From: Branchiostoma lanceolatum
Lineage: Eukaryota > Chordata > Leptocardii > Amphioxiformes > Branchiostomatidae
Direction: 5' to 3'
DNA: 64,000 nucleotides
NCBI RefSeq assembly: GCF_035083965.1
Contig: NC_089726.1
Span: 11,041,501 to 11,105,500 of the forward strand
Shown: in pieces, positions 11,801 to 26,144 of the stretch
Numbering within the stretch: the first letter of the stretch is position 1
Layout of the letters: the number at the start of each line of letters is the position of its first letter
Notes under the pieces: generated by a model
Seen by the model: the letters and a program-made list of their open reading frames with translations, nothing else
Told to the model about the DNA's origin: nothing
Database searches by the model: none
Made by a program: the position numbers and the translations under genes

Positions 11801-14800
11801 AAGACATAATTTATATACCTTTTGTTGTACAATCTGCTTTGTAATGTCATTTCCATATCTTTTCCAAGATTTTTATAATCTATATGTATTTCCAGACAGA
11901 TGTCATAATCTGTTCCTATAATATAGCAGAAAATGCTACTGGAGCAGTGTAAGTCAAAATCAAGTCCTCCCTCCCATTGTCCCTACAGAAAAGGTCCACA
12001 CAGAGTTGAAGAAAGAAAGGGACAAGAATCAGGAGCTACAGAGACGAATACACGACCATGAGTACAGCCAGGAGGAGTCACCAGCCACACCCAGGTACAG
12101 TGCTGGTAGCTCAAATTCACCTCCTGTCTTACCCAGGTACATATAATACTATATACCTATCACACCCAGGTACGGTTAGTACAAATTCAACTGTCAAATC
12201 TACGTACACAGCTGTCCAACACAGGCACACACCTGTCACATCCAGGTATACCTGTTACACCCAGGTACACATCTGTCACACTTGTATGCACACCTGTCAT
12301 ACCTAGGTGCACACCTTTAACACTTAAGGGCACACCTGTCAGATCCATGTAGAGTACACATGCACCTGTCATACACAGTCATGTTTCCCACTTGCTTTTT
12401 TCCATCTTGTCATGGAGTACACAATAGCATGTTCTACACATGCATGTAGTAATGCTGTCATATTTCTCTCACTCAACCAAAGTGTGCTTTTATCCATCTT
12501 GCCATGCCCATCTGCAAACATAGACCGGCCCTGACATTTACTTTACTCTTGAGTTTTGACATATCTATGTTATCTAATGAGAAAAAAAAGAAATGGAAAT
12601 AAAAAGAAAGGTAAAAGGTCAACTGCTGCAGCACCTCCAAGTCAAAGACAGATGTTGAGCTGTGCAACTTGGCTTTCATTCATTGATTTAAAATAGTACC
12701 ACTGACATTTTGCTTAAAGGTGATAGAGAAGGTCAACATATGGCAGACCCTGAGTGGGAAATGCGACTCATGTAAAATTTAACAATCTAGGCATGCTATA
12801 CTGCTGTTATGGGAAAAGGGTTGCCTTCAGTCAGGTGAAGTGTCTTTATGAATATTACATCATCTTTTAGCAGTAGGAGTGGAAAATGTCTCAGTGGTAT
12901 AAAATGTTGGTCTGTTACCCAAAGTCACGATTCTGGATATCCCATATGATCTTTATCAAGGTCTTACATGATCATTTATCTGTTTTCTCCGACAATTCAC
13001 AATGACATTTTTTATATTCACAAATGCACCATTATATATATAAAGGCCAGGGAAATAGTGCATACTAGCCCAAATTGAGGACATTATATAATGTACTTCC
13101 CCAAACCTTGCATGTTCTGTTCAAGTTTATTTCAGTCCATTTAATCCATTAGCCCATGAACTGTATGTAAATGTACATGATATACTCGATGCATTAGCTC
13201 CCTGACTTGTTCCACCCAAATGACTCTACGGCAGTCTACGCTATGTAAAATACTTTAAATTCACACATTGCTTTATTCACAATTCTACATGTATGTCCTG
13301 TGTGTTTATTCAGACTTGGCTTGTACCAGATAAGGATGATTGTCCAAAACATCTGTTGGTACATTTTGTAGGCAACTTACTGTGTAATAGAGAATACCAT
13401 GTAACAGAGCTTGATCATCAGATGTTGCTTCTGCAAGGTTGCATGGATGTTGTTCATTAACCAGCAATCCTATTAGTGGGAAACCTGGAAAGCAAATTGA
13501 ATGTAATACAACATTGTGACAACGCTAATTACTGTGACATTCTCCTGGTGACTTTACTGGAATACCCCCTTATTACATGGGGAAATCCATCACTAATCAG
13601 GCCATCCATTCATTGTGCCAGGATCTCATTACTTCCAGCCAATTTTGACCAGTCTGCCCTGTTATCAAGACCATGATGGATTCTATGTGTAGCCCAAGAC
13701 AACTACTTTCCCTTCCTCATTGCCATAGCTTCCCTAGAGTTTATCTACAATTATGCTATATTTATAGCATAGTGTCTGGCAATGGTGACATTACGACAAT
13801 TTCAGAGCTATGTGTTTTATGAAAAATTACAGATGAAGATTTGGATTCAGAGATAATTTTGCAGTTGCATCAATGTTCCTCAGTAAAACTTCAGATCTGT
13901 TGTGATCAGGATGTCGTAAAATTTGTAGTCTGGCGGCGCAATCCGTATTTTATCCCGTGTCTTTCTGTTCGCAGACACCTGTGTTATTCCGCACCATGCA
14001 CAGGTGCCTTTGCTTTACCCAGTCTCATTCTGCAAGGCAATGATGGCTTGTAATATTCCCTCTATGGACCTGGTGCAGCTCCTGATTGATGATTAGAACC
14101 GTAGCGAGCTCCTGATTCTGTGGACAGAGCTAGCTGTGATCAGGTGGCACAAGCATAGCTCATCATAAATAATTACCTCAAACCAATTGGCATTCTGATC
14201 CGACAAGTCCCTGATACTTCCTATAAATGGCCGGTACAACAATCTGCTTTTGTAGAAGGGATTGTGAAGTGGAATAGATGTAATTCATGCGTGATGCAGA
14301 GCCTTTCCCAGCTGCAGGTAGTTGATTAGTTTGTAATCAATCTTGCTGTATCTGTATCTGCCACCTCATCACCATGGCAACCTTCAATTAAAAGAAGGAG
14401 TACAAATTGTCAACACAGCTGAATGTATAATGGAATCTCTGCTGTGGGTACCCATAATTCTGTGTTGTCCCATGATGCAGCATTCTGAGAAGGCGGCGCC
14501 CCCCTGGTGATGTTGACCCCGCGGATGAAGCCCTGGAGAACCTGGACCATACCAACAGAGGGGTCCAGCAACATGGCAAACAGCAAACTGGTAGGTACCT
14601 CTTTCCTTAACATTATTTAAAATATGTATTTCGTATGTACCAACGTAGGCCAAATGTTTCACAAGACCTGTTGTCTTCATGAAACAGTTTCTGCAGACTG
14701 GAATTTTTAATACATGTAAGTTGATTAAAGATTTTCTTAAGCTATTGGCACATCAACTCTAGAGATCATTTTGTGCTGTATTAAAGCTACTAGATAAGTA

Positions 14801-17800
14801 TTTGCTGTATTGTGCAAATCTTACATTTGACTCAACTTAACATGGTGATTAAAGGTACATGTATATGAAAAATGTTGTCAATAAACATTGTACATGTATA
14901 ATCTAACTTTCACCAAATAAATCCTTAAGATTAAAACAAGGAAAAGCTGTACCTATGATTGCAAATATAGTATACTATGTTTTTTGCCTTTGGTGGCACA
15001 TACAGACAAAAAGAACAACCCTGCAGCCAAAGTGACATTCCTGGAACGAATGATGGAGAAAGTTTATGAACTCATGCAAGACTTCTCAGAGGTAGCCAAG
15101 GAGGAGAAGGTGCAGGTGGAGCAGGAGGGAGATCCTCTCACGGTCAAGAAGTCAGTCTTAGATTTTATATCTGGTTTTGAGACATAAGCTACAAGTCTAG
15201 AACATTTCTTAAACTTTTGTGCAGGGTATTCTAAGTCAGGGCTTTTTGTGAAGAGACTAACTTTACTGTACTCCATCCCCCTATTCAGTCTGTCTAATGG
15301 TAAATTCCTGATAGGCTTGTGTCACCCTATGTATTTTGAATAATTGTTTTATGAATCAAATGTTTTTGTTGTCGAAATGTTATTATGATGATAATTTTTC
15401 TAAACTGCAAAATGTTGTCTCCTGCTCTGCAGGCTGAAAGAGAATCTCAAGAGATTCAGTAAGTTCCCCTTGCCTCATCTTTTAAGCTGAACATATATCT
15501 ACAGCTATTTATGTATTTTCAGCTGCACATTCTCAGGTCTATTGGTCTATTTCATAGTCAACTACTACTAGCCTTGGTGCCATGCTATTTACTACCAGGG
15601 CTCCCATACTTGCTCCCTCAAAAGGCAATAGGATTGGATAGGATGGCACCCAGACTATGCTACTACAGTAACTGTAACACTAAAATTGTAAGAGGAACAT
15701 GTGCGATATGGTGATCAGTAGTTGGTTATTCAAAACTATGGTGAACTGTAATGTCATAATAACAACTGTCACATGCCTTTGCTACCATTTTGATACTTCA
15801 ACAGTACATCTACAACAATTGACCCTTTGTCTTTCTTCCCCAGGTACAGATTCCAAGCCCGTCTGGGAGTTTGGAAGTTCCTTATCTGATCTCCTTGGGT
15901 GGAAGACTCCTTCTGCAACCTTCATCTCTTTTTTTGTGAGTCTTTAAAAACCAATAATTTGATGAAATGGCTTTGTCATTGTTTCAAATAAATGATATTA
16001 GGCATAGTAGGATCAGGTACTACCTGGAGTAAATTTTTTGCCGGGCGCGCCCCGGCTTAGAGCCCGGTTTAATTGGTAGTTTGGTTTGGTTGTTTGGTTC
16101 GTTCGTTCGTCCAATTTACAGAATCCTGTCGACATGCCATGCCATGCTTAACTGTTTGTGGCCATTGATAAAAAAAGCACTTCAGATTGGCTACATTAAT
16201 GTACATATACGAGTAGAGCAGTGCATCAAGGCAATGAGATAACATAAAAATTTTGCATGAGCTGTTAACAAACTGAAGAAAAATATGCTTTACTAACTTC
16301 TGCATAAATTATGTATATGAGGTTTTGGGTTTGTATATCGCGCTTACAGAATCCTGTCCAGATGCCATGCAATGCCATAAGTCATTCCCTATGCCATATC
16401 CCCAGAAATGACCATATTACATATATAGCACAAAATTACACAAAAAGGAATTGATTTTGTTAAGAAAATGAACAAAAATTGACAAAAATGGTACCGTGTA
16501 GTGAGGTTTAAAGTTTAGATATCTTTAAAAACCTGGTGCAACAGCTAATTCGTGCAAGTAGCTCAGTCGGTTAGTGCTAAGGTATAGGTCGCTTCAGGTG
16601 GATCGGGAGGTTGTTGGTTCAAGACCGGGGTCAGGGACCTTCTTTTCTTTTCTTTTCTTTTTTTTCTTCTTTTTATATAAGGAGGAAATATTTTGTTTTT
16701 GCTAGCGTGTTCTTATTCTTTCCTTTTCCTTCTTTTTATCCTTATCTTCCAAATGCGCCCCGGCCAGCTTTTTTTAAAGCTTTCTTGTTTGAGAAAATAT
16801 AGGTTACATGTAACTTTGTGCATGTTACGTACTCAGTTAAAAATACTGTATATAATACATGTTGTACATGTATTACTATATGCGTATATAGATATTTAAA
16901 CTATTAGAGAAAATATGTGCACTGCTATTAAAGTGTCCTGTAAATGACGCTAATAGAACTGCCATCATTTTCAGTAGTGAGGATACTAAGTGATAATTTG
17001 GATAATAACACTTGATGATTAAAAAATAGTTATCAAGAGAATCATTTGATATTAATGAAAAATCTCTGTCCTTCCTTCTGCAGATTTACATGTACTTTGC
17101 ATGGCAGGGCTGGCTTCTCCAGTTTTTCCTTTTCATGTGCATTCTGAGACTTTCCCTCAACTACCTCATTGCCAAGTAAGTAAACACTGCACCATTCTTA
17201 CAATATAAGGGTACAAGAAAACATTTCATCCAATTCTTTTTTGTTTGTTTTCCTCATTGCATAGACTAGGAGAGTCAGTGGGAATTTCAGTCCTTCAAAT
17301 CTTTTTGAAAAAAACAACAACAACATATTACCATCTATTATGGGCAAGTCTAGCGATTAAGAAAGCAGCTTAAATGCTTTGTAATGTATCAATTTGAAAA
17401 CCAGGAAAGGTTTCTCAGGAACTACTAAATTTGTTTGGATCATTGTTTTGTGGATAAAGCAGACTCTATCAGCATAGAACCAACCTTCAGCTGGCATTAC
17501 ATTTTTGTCTTTTACCCAGAGGATGGAAGATCTCGTTTGAAATCATTCCTCGAAGAGCACAACCAAAGAAGGAGGTATCAAACCTTTGTTCTTCTATGAT
17601 GGGTTGGGTGATCCAGATAAAGATGGCTTCAAATCTTTTGATGTCCAATTATGTGTGCTTCACTGGTTTAGTCTTCCTATTGTTTAAAAGACTTTTACTG
17701 CCTTACTGTACATGTTTTACAATTAAGCTCTGTCTGCAAAGTTAGATGCACAGTCTGACCCTCAGCCCCTCCATTAACGGAGCTATCACCCTCTATTACA

Positions 17801-20800
17801 CACGTGTGCTGTTTATTGTTAATGATGGTCAAATTGTTTTTCTGTCAAATTTTGAAAAAATGACATGAAAGAAAACATTTTTTTTGACATTTTTGCTTTT
17901 AAATCTAAAGAAATCAATGAAAAAGCTCTAATGCATGAAAGGTTGCCTGTGAATTTCTTTTGTTGGCAGTGATGTGCAAGTTACCATGTTGTGATTATGT
18001 CCTGTCTGCTAATACTTGATTCCTCTTGATTTGTGCTATGTTGTGTCCTGATCAAATCATCGCTTGGATCGCCGTCTAATCGTAGCCAGAGGTAGGCCTT
18101 AACATGATTGGTGCTTGATATGGGGGCTGTAAATGCAGATTTATGTGTCAATCACTCCCGAATGATGTGTTGTCTTTCATATGTGGTTTTGTTTATTGTT
18201 TAAAGTAGTATTGCTCTGTCGGATTTAATCAACTGTTGTCCCTTGCTTAGTTTTTCTCAGCCATTACAATGAGATATCTGCTTTCATTGAGGAGGGTCTC
18301 ATTTTCAAACAGGGTTTTAGTATTTGCTGTGTCTCTGCCAATATGATATGTTTTTGAGTGGGTATCCCACAACATGTAACCACAGCTGTTTGAAAGAAGT
18401 ATAAGGGTCAGTAATGTAATGTTGAGGGTTCTCATATCACATTATAATTTCTTGGCAAAATCATATCAATTTCAACAACAGGAATGTTGTCATCTTTTCA
18501 AGCACACAAGGCAAAAACATGACTGTATTTGTTGGCCACAGTTCAGACAGCCTAGTTAGGTGACAGAAAGATAAAAATCTGTTTTTTATCAACAGTGCAT
18601 TGTACCATCATATCTAAGGTACGGTACTGTCAGCACAATGGATAAATGATTAAGATTTCCTTTATGTTTGTGTCTCAGGAGAGTCAAGAAGCTGTTGGGA
18701 TGGCTGACAAGTTCCAACTGGTGCTGCATGTGGCAAGGAAGGTCCAGGTCGGTCGGACAGTTGAATGCCCTGCTACATTTTGTTCCTGGTTCTTGATATA
18801 TACATGAACTAGTACATCAAAACACTGCCACATGTGCATAACAAATGCATTGGTTTGATTTTGATACTTAGTGATAACAAACTTCTCATTTTATCGAAGG
18901 TTAGCGTTGCATATCAAAGTGTAAGGTTTTTTTGTTCTACAAAGATTGGGTATTGATTGTGTAGTACATTATGAATAACTGACATACCTTTTCAAATTTC
19001 GATGCAGAATAATTTGGGACAGGTGGCAGACAGTTTGGAGAAACTCAAGAAGTAAGTCCTGGTTTCTCTTGTCCTGAAATTGTAGATTTCTGACAATTTG
19101 AAAGCAAATTTGAATGTGCTTTAAACAAAGACAAACATTTTGAATGTATTCGTGTTCAAAAAGGATAGTAATACTGGTATGTACAGCCGTATTATGCAAA
19201 TATTTACTTGAGGAAGTGATATCAAATGAATATATTTCCATGGCTTGTATCATCTATGTGTACCACCCATCTACGTGTATGATCTATGTTTACCACCAAT
19301 AGGATAAAAAACACCAAGAATCAATGCAAAACCACTTCAATCCAAAATTGGATAAGAATGTAACATTATAATCAGATTGTATTTTCCAGTGCGATTGGGG
19401 AAGATTGATCTCCAGCTTGTAATCACGTGTGTCTGACTGTTGTGTTGTGTCTGTAGTCTCCTGACGTGGCAGCACCCTGAGGCCGCCCGACAGCTGTACT
19501 CTACTCTGTGGATGGCCTTCTTGGCCAGCTGTGTCATCCCAGGACAGTATCTGGTGCCCATGTTCGGTACGTCATCAGAATTATTCTGTAATACTTAATG
19601 TGTTAATTATCATTAGTGGTAATGCATAGAGTCTGTTAGTCATTAAGTAGTCAGCAGTGAAGTGCCATCAGCATCATTGTTGTCCTTGTTGTTCAAAACT
19701 GCATGGTGGAATGTACGCTTTTTTTAACTTGTGTGAAGCTGATATACAATTCAGCACCAAGGATAGGTACACTGTCTGGAACTGATAAACAAATACTACT
19801 CTGAACAGTTCCAGCTACAAGTGAAAACAAAACACTTACTGCCTTTTGATACTATTTTGCTTATCTAATGAATGGATAACATTGTGATTGCTGAGCTGAG
19901 AGCTGAGTAAAGCATTACATGTCCATCGATCCTACAAATACTTCATATTCAATTTCTGCATCAAGTTTGTCAGTACCATAACTCCTTCCCCATGTCTCCA
20001 CAGGAGTTGGTCTTGGTATCAAGTTGTTCCTTATCGACTACGTCTTCAAGCGATTCCCGCGAGTCCGGGCGAAGTACGACAACACCCACAGGATCTGGCA
20101 GACACTGCCAACAGACCTGCAGCTGAAGTCAGGCAGCTGGGTCGTGGTGCAGGGGTCAAGATCGGAGCCATATCTGGTACAATTGACTCACCTAACCTTG
20201 TTGGGCTGCTTGTCTAGGCTAAGTTCACCTAGAAAGTCTAGACCTCGCTTCTGTCCAAGGCAAATTGTACATATATACATATTGGGTACCACTCTTCACC
20301 AGAAACTGGCAGTTGCCGGACATATTTTTTGTCACTATGTAAAAGTAGCCACGCATTACTTTAGTTAGCAACTTCTACCTTAGAACAACAGTTTGTGGAA
20401 AAGGTTTGCCTTTTGTTAGTATCATTCAGTACATTGTGGTAGAAACGTCTAGCAACTTCATGGTTAGATTTAAGTGAATTAAAGGGGTCTACACTGTGCC
20501 TATCACATGTGCCTTTCCTGTAGAAGTCTCAGTAAGTATAGCCCCTCCTGAACTTGACCTTGATATTTGCAGCCCATCCCGTCCACACCGCCCCCAGAGG
20601 CCGATTCCTCAGCTGTTGTTAACAGTGCCCCGACCAGCCTGGCCACCACGCCCACTGGCACAGACACCACAGAGTTCCTACAGCTCTTCAACCTACCCTC
20701 AACAGAGGTGCCACAGCAAGGTACAGGCATGGAACACTTGTTATTTACATGGTTAAGTACATATTCACAGACCTTGTCGTTGCCATGTGGAAGTTTAAAT

Positions 20801-22306
20801 TTCCATTTTACGGCTTAAGAATGTACTGGGAAGTATTGACAGAGTCAACTTCAGCTATAAGGCATTGTTTGATTTTCTTCCAAATTTTATCAGACATCCC
20901 TGAAGAATAGATTGTTTTGATTAGCTATAATGTATTGGGCAGGATGATTATAAGACTGTTTCTGTATGTAACAAATTGTACATACAAAACAAGATGTAAG
21001 ACACCATTGCACAACTACAGGTTTTGAAGCAATTGCCCCCAAAATGCCTAAAAGGTATTTTTTGAGCACCATAACACATAACTACAAGTCTTCATGCCTT
21101 GCAAAAAGTGTACATAAAGTGTTGAACTACTGCACATCTTACACCGGTACACATATTGACATCTTTGAATGTGCTGTTCGTTTCTGCAGAGTGGGAAGAT
21201 GGCCGCCATTGTGTGCTGATTGACAGGGACAAGGGACTGACATCGGGGGGAATCAAGCATGGCAGGCTCTATCTCACCAAAAAGTGAGCGTCACAATTTT
21301 TATTGAGTATTCTTTGATGTTGTGTCCTCATTGTTATGGTTTGTTGCTTATTCATCCTCCTGTTCATTTGCTAACTGCATCGTTGTTTCTCTTCCAGTTT
21401 CTTGTGTTATGAACGCTCCAAGAGTAATCCTTCCAAGAATGTCAAAATCCAGTTAGCTGACATAGTTGGACTAGAAAAGGTGAGACTTTCTTGATGTATT
21501 TAAGGTTCAGAGGAAGAAGAAAACAGGTTAAAGAAAAATTTTGTCATTTCATGGCATTTCTTAGAAAATACCAGAGTTTCTGATTGTTTCTACTCAAAGT
21601 TGTATTAACATACCAAATGGGACACATTTCCTCCACCAAATCAAATCAAATGTTTGACTCCTGGTATATAAAGAAGATTATGGAAGAGAAGGCCTTATGG
21701 TAAGGCCAATTTGCATGAGACCCTTAGAATGGACCAGTTTGGGTTAAGTGGACAATGTGAAATGTTTTATAGCTTGCTTTAATCTAACCTAATGTATTTT
21801 GTAATGTAATTGCTCTGATGTTGAATATCTTGGTTCTTCTTCTAGGCCAAAGCTCTACCCTTTATGCCAGGCAATGGGATGTCCTTAGAAGTGAAAGTCA
21901 ACAATGCAGAAAAGGTATGTGACCGTTTCCCATCTGTCAGAACTAGAGGAAAATGTTGTCAACTGGTCAGTCAATCAATGTCCATAGAAAATATGATAAC
22001 TTTGATAATGTATTGATAATGTATTGATAAAAGTCAAGAGTCACTTACCTACATGTATTAGTGAGTCTTTTAGAGACAAAGTTCTTTCTATGTTCTGTAG
22101 TTCCCTTCAGTACTGAATAAATGAGAGCTAATTGTAGTTGTTGCCTTTGTTAACTCTGAACCCTTATGTTTCCCTAGCCCTACTTGTTTGGTGCAATGAT
22201 CAACAGGGATGAAGTCTACGACCAGGTGTTGGTTGCTGCCAGACAGGCATCACAATCATGGGCAGTCGATGAGGAGGAGGAGGATGAAGGAGAGGGGTCC
22301 TCATGA
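8858..22306 (+). CDS. GRAMD4: GRAM domain-containing protein 4 (GRAMD4) homologue
   Basis: Eighteen coding exons: 8858-9079, 11497-11602, 11989-12094, 14481-14590, 15006-15150, 15433-15458, 15844-15935, 17084-17175, 17520-17574, 18679-18747, 19008-19051, 19457-19566, 20004-20176, 20573-20720, 21190-21283, 21398-21479, 21846-21914, 22178-22306. Phase is continuous and gives 623 residues (human about 578). The N terminus is basic, and a coiled coil follows (about 75-145). A hydrophobic hairpin (about 258-298) includes ILRLSLNYLIA, a near match to vertebrate GRAMD4. A second membrane region (about 370-410) ends in IKLFLIDYVFKRFPRVRAKY. The C-terminal GRAM domain (about 500-605) contains LFGAMINRDE, and an acidic tail follows. 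In mammals GRAMD4 is a membrane protein of the ER/mitochondrial compartment linked to p53-independent apoptosis. The GRAM fold binds membrane lipid. The start is the first ATG after the acceptor at 8855. The least certain join is the donor at 20176. Confidence 0.92.
12095..12375 (+). repeat. Minisatellite of 19-21 bp units in GRAMD4 intron 3
   Basis: Degenerate tandem units approximating CCCAGGTACACACCTGTCAC follow directly after the exon 3 donor (CACACCCAG/gtacag). Several units repeat ACCCAGGTAC, the exon-intron junction sequence, giving a row of possible decoy donors. Units become more diverged toward 12375. Confidence 0.7.
16558..16680 (+). mobile_element. tRNA-derived SINE or tRNA pseudogene with pyrimidine tail
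   Basis: GTAGCTCAGTCGGTTAG (A-box type, from about 16558) and GGTTCAAGACC (B-box type, about 16616) lie at tRNA-like spacing. No acceptor stem pairs, so it is not a working tRNA. A TTTTC-rich tail follows (16638-16672). It sits in the intron between exons 7 and 8 of GRAMD4. Just upstream, TACAGAATCCTGTC with ATGCCATGC occurs twice (about 16118 and 16345), hinting at a larger composite repeat from about 16030. Confidence 0.55.
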
Positions 22307-25161
22307 ACCATTGAACCAGGCACTGGCCATGGTACCATGAACAGCTACCCTGTGGTAGTTTTAAAAAGTTTGAAGTGGTACCATGTATTCCATGGCCCCA
22401 GGATAATTGTCGCAGTATTGCAGATATATCAAGAAATGTTAGTTGTTGACAGAGAGTAGTCTAGCTGCTGTTCCCTCCAGGTTTTTCCCATCTACATTTG
22501 TGCTTTCATAGAATATAGTGGCTGCTGTTACCCTGACCCACGTAAATCCAACGTGTCTTGCTGTTCAAGGTTCCAGGTTATGAGTAGAATCAGTAGGTAC
22601 ATGTATGGTTTGTGGTGCAATAGTTACATGAAAATGAAATACAATTTCTGCTATGCTGCGCCATATATCTGCACTGCTACTGAGACAAGAAGTTACCAAA
22701 AGTCATTCAGAGTTTAGGATTACACAGGGTGGCTACCTTGGCTGGCATGGAATTGCTACTTTTTGCAATGCATCACAAACAGAAAGCATTAGACAAGAAA
22801 ATCTTTTGTTGGGGACTTTGTTGCAATACTAATGCAATTTACTATGAAAATACCCTTCAAATCAAAATTTCCTCTATATAACAACTTGTTTTTGAACCTT
22901 TTTTTACAAAATGCTGCTTTTTTTGTTTGTTTTCCGGTATGATGATTGAATGACTTGCAGATTTGTAATTTCACAATTTTTATTTGAGTTGTCTATCTTT
23001 GTTGTGCTTTTAAAAACTGTAAAGTTTGAAGCATTTCTTTATCTTTGTTGGTTGGTTTCAATACAGAAGCTTCTCAATGAGATGTTGTCAGAAAGGCAGA
23101 TGTTTTCTTCAAATATTTAACCAAGACTCTTGTTCTCCCCTGCCCCCCCCCCCCCCCACATGCTTCCACACACACACAGTAATCTCGAAAATAAGTCAAA
23201 TCTTTAGTTTTCCAGCAAACCAATACACAATGTATGACCTGGCTATGACCTTCTTTCCCAGTATTAGCCCTGTACTGCCCTCCTATGTGTTTTGTCAGTG
23301 TTACAAATATGAATGGCAAAAATATGTAAGACCACAAGCATGTTTGTTCTAGCTAGCTATGAAGTAAACATAGTTATGATTCATGGCAGTTCAAGAGTTT
23401 GATGAATATTATACATATATGTCCAATATCATATGGTATTTTATTTAGACAGGAATACCTTGGTACTAACTAGTGCTACTTATAAAAATTCTAGCCAAGA
23501 GCTGATTCAGTATTGTCTATTGTCTGACCATGTCAGGCCAGTCACTTGGTTCTTGTTTGTAAAGTTATATAAAGGCAGAAGGCTGGTGTAAACATCCTGA
23601 GTTAAGAGTGAGTTTACATTAATTTCATTGGCTGGCAGCAGACATAGCATAGATGTATGTTGTGATGTACATGTAATGATTATAGTTCTTTATAGGTATA
23701 CTGGAGTTGTGCTTTTGTTGAATTTGTCACAATATCTATTAGTAACTGATGGTCAACTGATATTTAGTCTGTTAATGATATTACATCATCGCATTCTTTA
23801 ACCTTATTCCTATAAGTTATGCTGTAGTCAGTATTAAGTTAGTAACCAAGCTAACCTGAAGCAGAGAGAAGGTTAACTTGTTAGCATAAGGATTTTGTGA
23901 ACTTGTTGATTAAACGTTATCATTGATTTTTTTTCTGGTAGGTAATGTTGCTGATGTGAATTTGAAATCTGTAACAGTATGTGTGTATAAATTATGGTCT
24001 GTATTGTATATGTAGATTTTTTATGAGGCATTATACTGTACAAATCTCCTGAGGAAGGATATGAATTGTCAAGAAGAGATTATTTTGATAAGGGACAAGC
24101 TGAAAAAAGCAACCGAATGAAAATAGTTTTAAGTTTTGTATACCAGTATTTGGTAGCTTTTTCAAAATACTTTTAATAACAGTTTATGTTAAGCTTACTA
24201 GGTGCTATCTTGTTATCTAAAGTTGGTTCAAAGCCCTATGTTATATAGAAAGAACATTTTTAGTTTAATTCACTTTGTTGGTTAATAGAAAAGTACTTAG
24301 TATGATACAATTATGTTTACAGATTTGCTAGCTAGGCAGTCACAGTATAGTTTCTGACATTAAGGATACATGTTAATGGATGGTTTATGTAGTGGCAAAG
24401 CTGAAGAATCCATGCAGAGCAGATTCAGACATTCCTTCCTTGCAGTGGACAGATGCTTTCATAAGAGACTATCAGACATTGGGGAGAACTGTTTTCATTG
24501 CAGTATCCAGTTTGACTGAGCAGACAGATTTTGGCAGTAATCTGTCCATCTCCGGAATTACCCATCCAAAGGTCTATCAGATGTCTGCCATGGGATAACC
24601 GTAGTCAATAGTGATGGGAAATCAAGTTCTATGTGGCTTCCTAATTATAATGTTTTCTACCAAACCAAGCTGTTGTAGCTGCAATGCTTACCCCCTGCAT
24701 CTACAAGAAAGAAACACACACACAAAAAACTGATATTGTGTTACACTGAAACTGTGCTTGCGGTGATTTCATGTTGAATATTACATGTATGTCATTGTTA
24801 ACAATACGGTTACAAGGACTCACTTGTCATGAAAGACAAAACTTTACATCGTGGTTTACAGTACGTTGGTTTGTAGAGACGTGCAAGTGGATGTAACGTT
24901 TACATTTGTGTATTGATGTTCATGAGCTGTGATACCAACCTATTTAGATGTGTGAGAAATGTGGTTGGTACTCTGGTGAATTGGAAATGCTCTTGTGTAA
25001 ACGACTTCACAGTCACTGGGACGTGGGACCTACGACGTTGTGATTTGTTCTCAATAAAATTGCGCTGAGGTCTTTTGGAACGGCTGAACTTGTCAATCAT
25101 TACTCAAAACTGTATTTGGCTCTGATGCAGTTACGTTTGTACCAATACCATATGAAATAAA
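22307..25161 (+). other. GRAMD4: Probable GRAMD4 3' UTR
   Basis: No supported gene between the GRAMD4 stop and two AATAAA signals at 25053-25058 and 25156-25161. The stretch contains a C homopolymer (about 23143-23157) followed by a short CA repeat. A long 3' UTR is the simplest reading, but transcript data would be needed to fix the end. Confidence 0.45.
25053..25161 (+). terminator. Candidate GRAMD4 poly(A) signals
   Basis: AATAAA at 25053-25058 and again at 25156-25161. These are the first canonical signals I see on the plus strand after the stop codon at 22306. Confidence 0.45.
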
Positions 25162-25824
25162 GGAGACTTATTATTTAAAAGCAACTCAGTGTTAATCATT
25201 CCGTTTAGGGTGTATTCCTTTCATGATATATAACGTTATACGTTTATACCAAAGCTCACGAGCATCAAGGGGCATGCAAACCTTAACAGTATTGAAACCG
25301 GATCCTGCTTTGTTATGTTAGTAAGGTTTAGAAACGTGCGTGTGTTAGGTGTTTATTAATTTTCTTTGCTATTGACCTGCTAGTTGTGAGATGAATGCAT
25401 GAAATGGATCTTGATGTTAGGTGTGAACGTACGCACACATCAACTCACCATACACCGACAAATCAAACATAATATATCATCTATGATATCGTAACAACTG
25501 ATAATAACCCAAACTCCAGCTGTCCGGGAATGACTGGTTACGGGTTCGGCGCACGACATGGCATATCGCCCACATATTGAAGATTCATTGAATTAACTCT
25601 CACATCGCCATATATTTCACAACTAACCCCCACATGTTATACATCATTCTAAAGCTTAGACAACGCATGTTACACACATGGATGGACATTTTCAAAAAAA
25701 GTTTAGATATCAAGGGTAAAAAAAGCCGGCAAAATTTTCAAACTGGTGGCAGATCACCTTAGTGTTGCGTAACAAAAACTGTGACCATACGTATTACCAA
25801 AATGTAGCTTGTCTTCTTCTCTAC

Positions 25825-25859
25825 GTCTAACCAAGGAGGTTATACCTCCTTGGTCTAAC
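25825..25859. mobile_element. Palindromic mini-element, copy B, with 7-bp target duplication
   Basis: The 21-bp palindrome at 25832-25852 has arms CAAGGAGGT and ACCTCCTTG around TAT/ATA-rich centre bases. Perfect direct repeats GTCTAAC flank it at 25825-25831 and 25853-25859. This is the shortest of the three copies. Confidence 0.8.
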
Positions 25860-25892
25860 TCTTCCCGTCGTGTTTACTGCTTCAAAACTAGA

Positions 25893-25925
25893 GTTCGGCG
25901 ATCCCATACCTTCGCGATCGCCGAA
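25893..25925. repeat. Short hairpin
   Basis: Inverted repeat TTCGGCGATC ... GATCGCCGAA with 10-bp perfect arms and a 13-base spacer, 41 bp beyond mini-element copy B. No flanking duplication is seen. Confidence 0.6.
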
Positions 25926-26144
25926 TGATGTTAACTTGTATGAAAGATGTGCGTGTTTGAAAGGTGTGTTATGAATTGCATACTTAATGTATGATGATGT
26001 TCACCTTCATCTAACTTCCGAATTATGCAAGTATAAATTTACCGTCGTTTACAACTTTGGAATCATAGCATGTTCTCATTAATTAAGCAACTTATGTCTT
26101 TATTTACATAATCGATATATCAATCAGTTTCCTCTCTATGTCAC

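Noticed and set aside
16558-16633. Functional tRNA gene in a GRAMD4 intron
   Set aside because: A- and B-box motifs are present, but acceptor and T stems do not pair. The pyrimidine tail fits a SINE.
23143-23157. C homopolymer as a possible functional motif
   Set aside because: A simple homopolymer next to a CA repeat in a likely 3' UTR. Length is prone to sequencing error.
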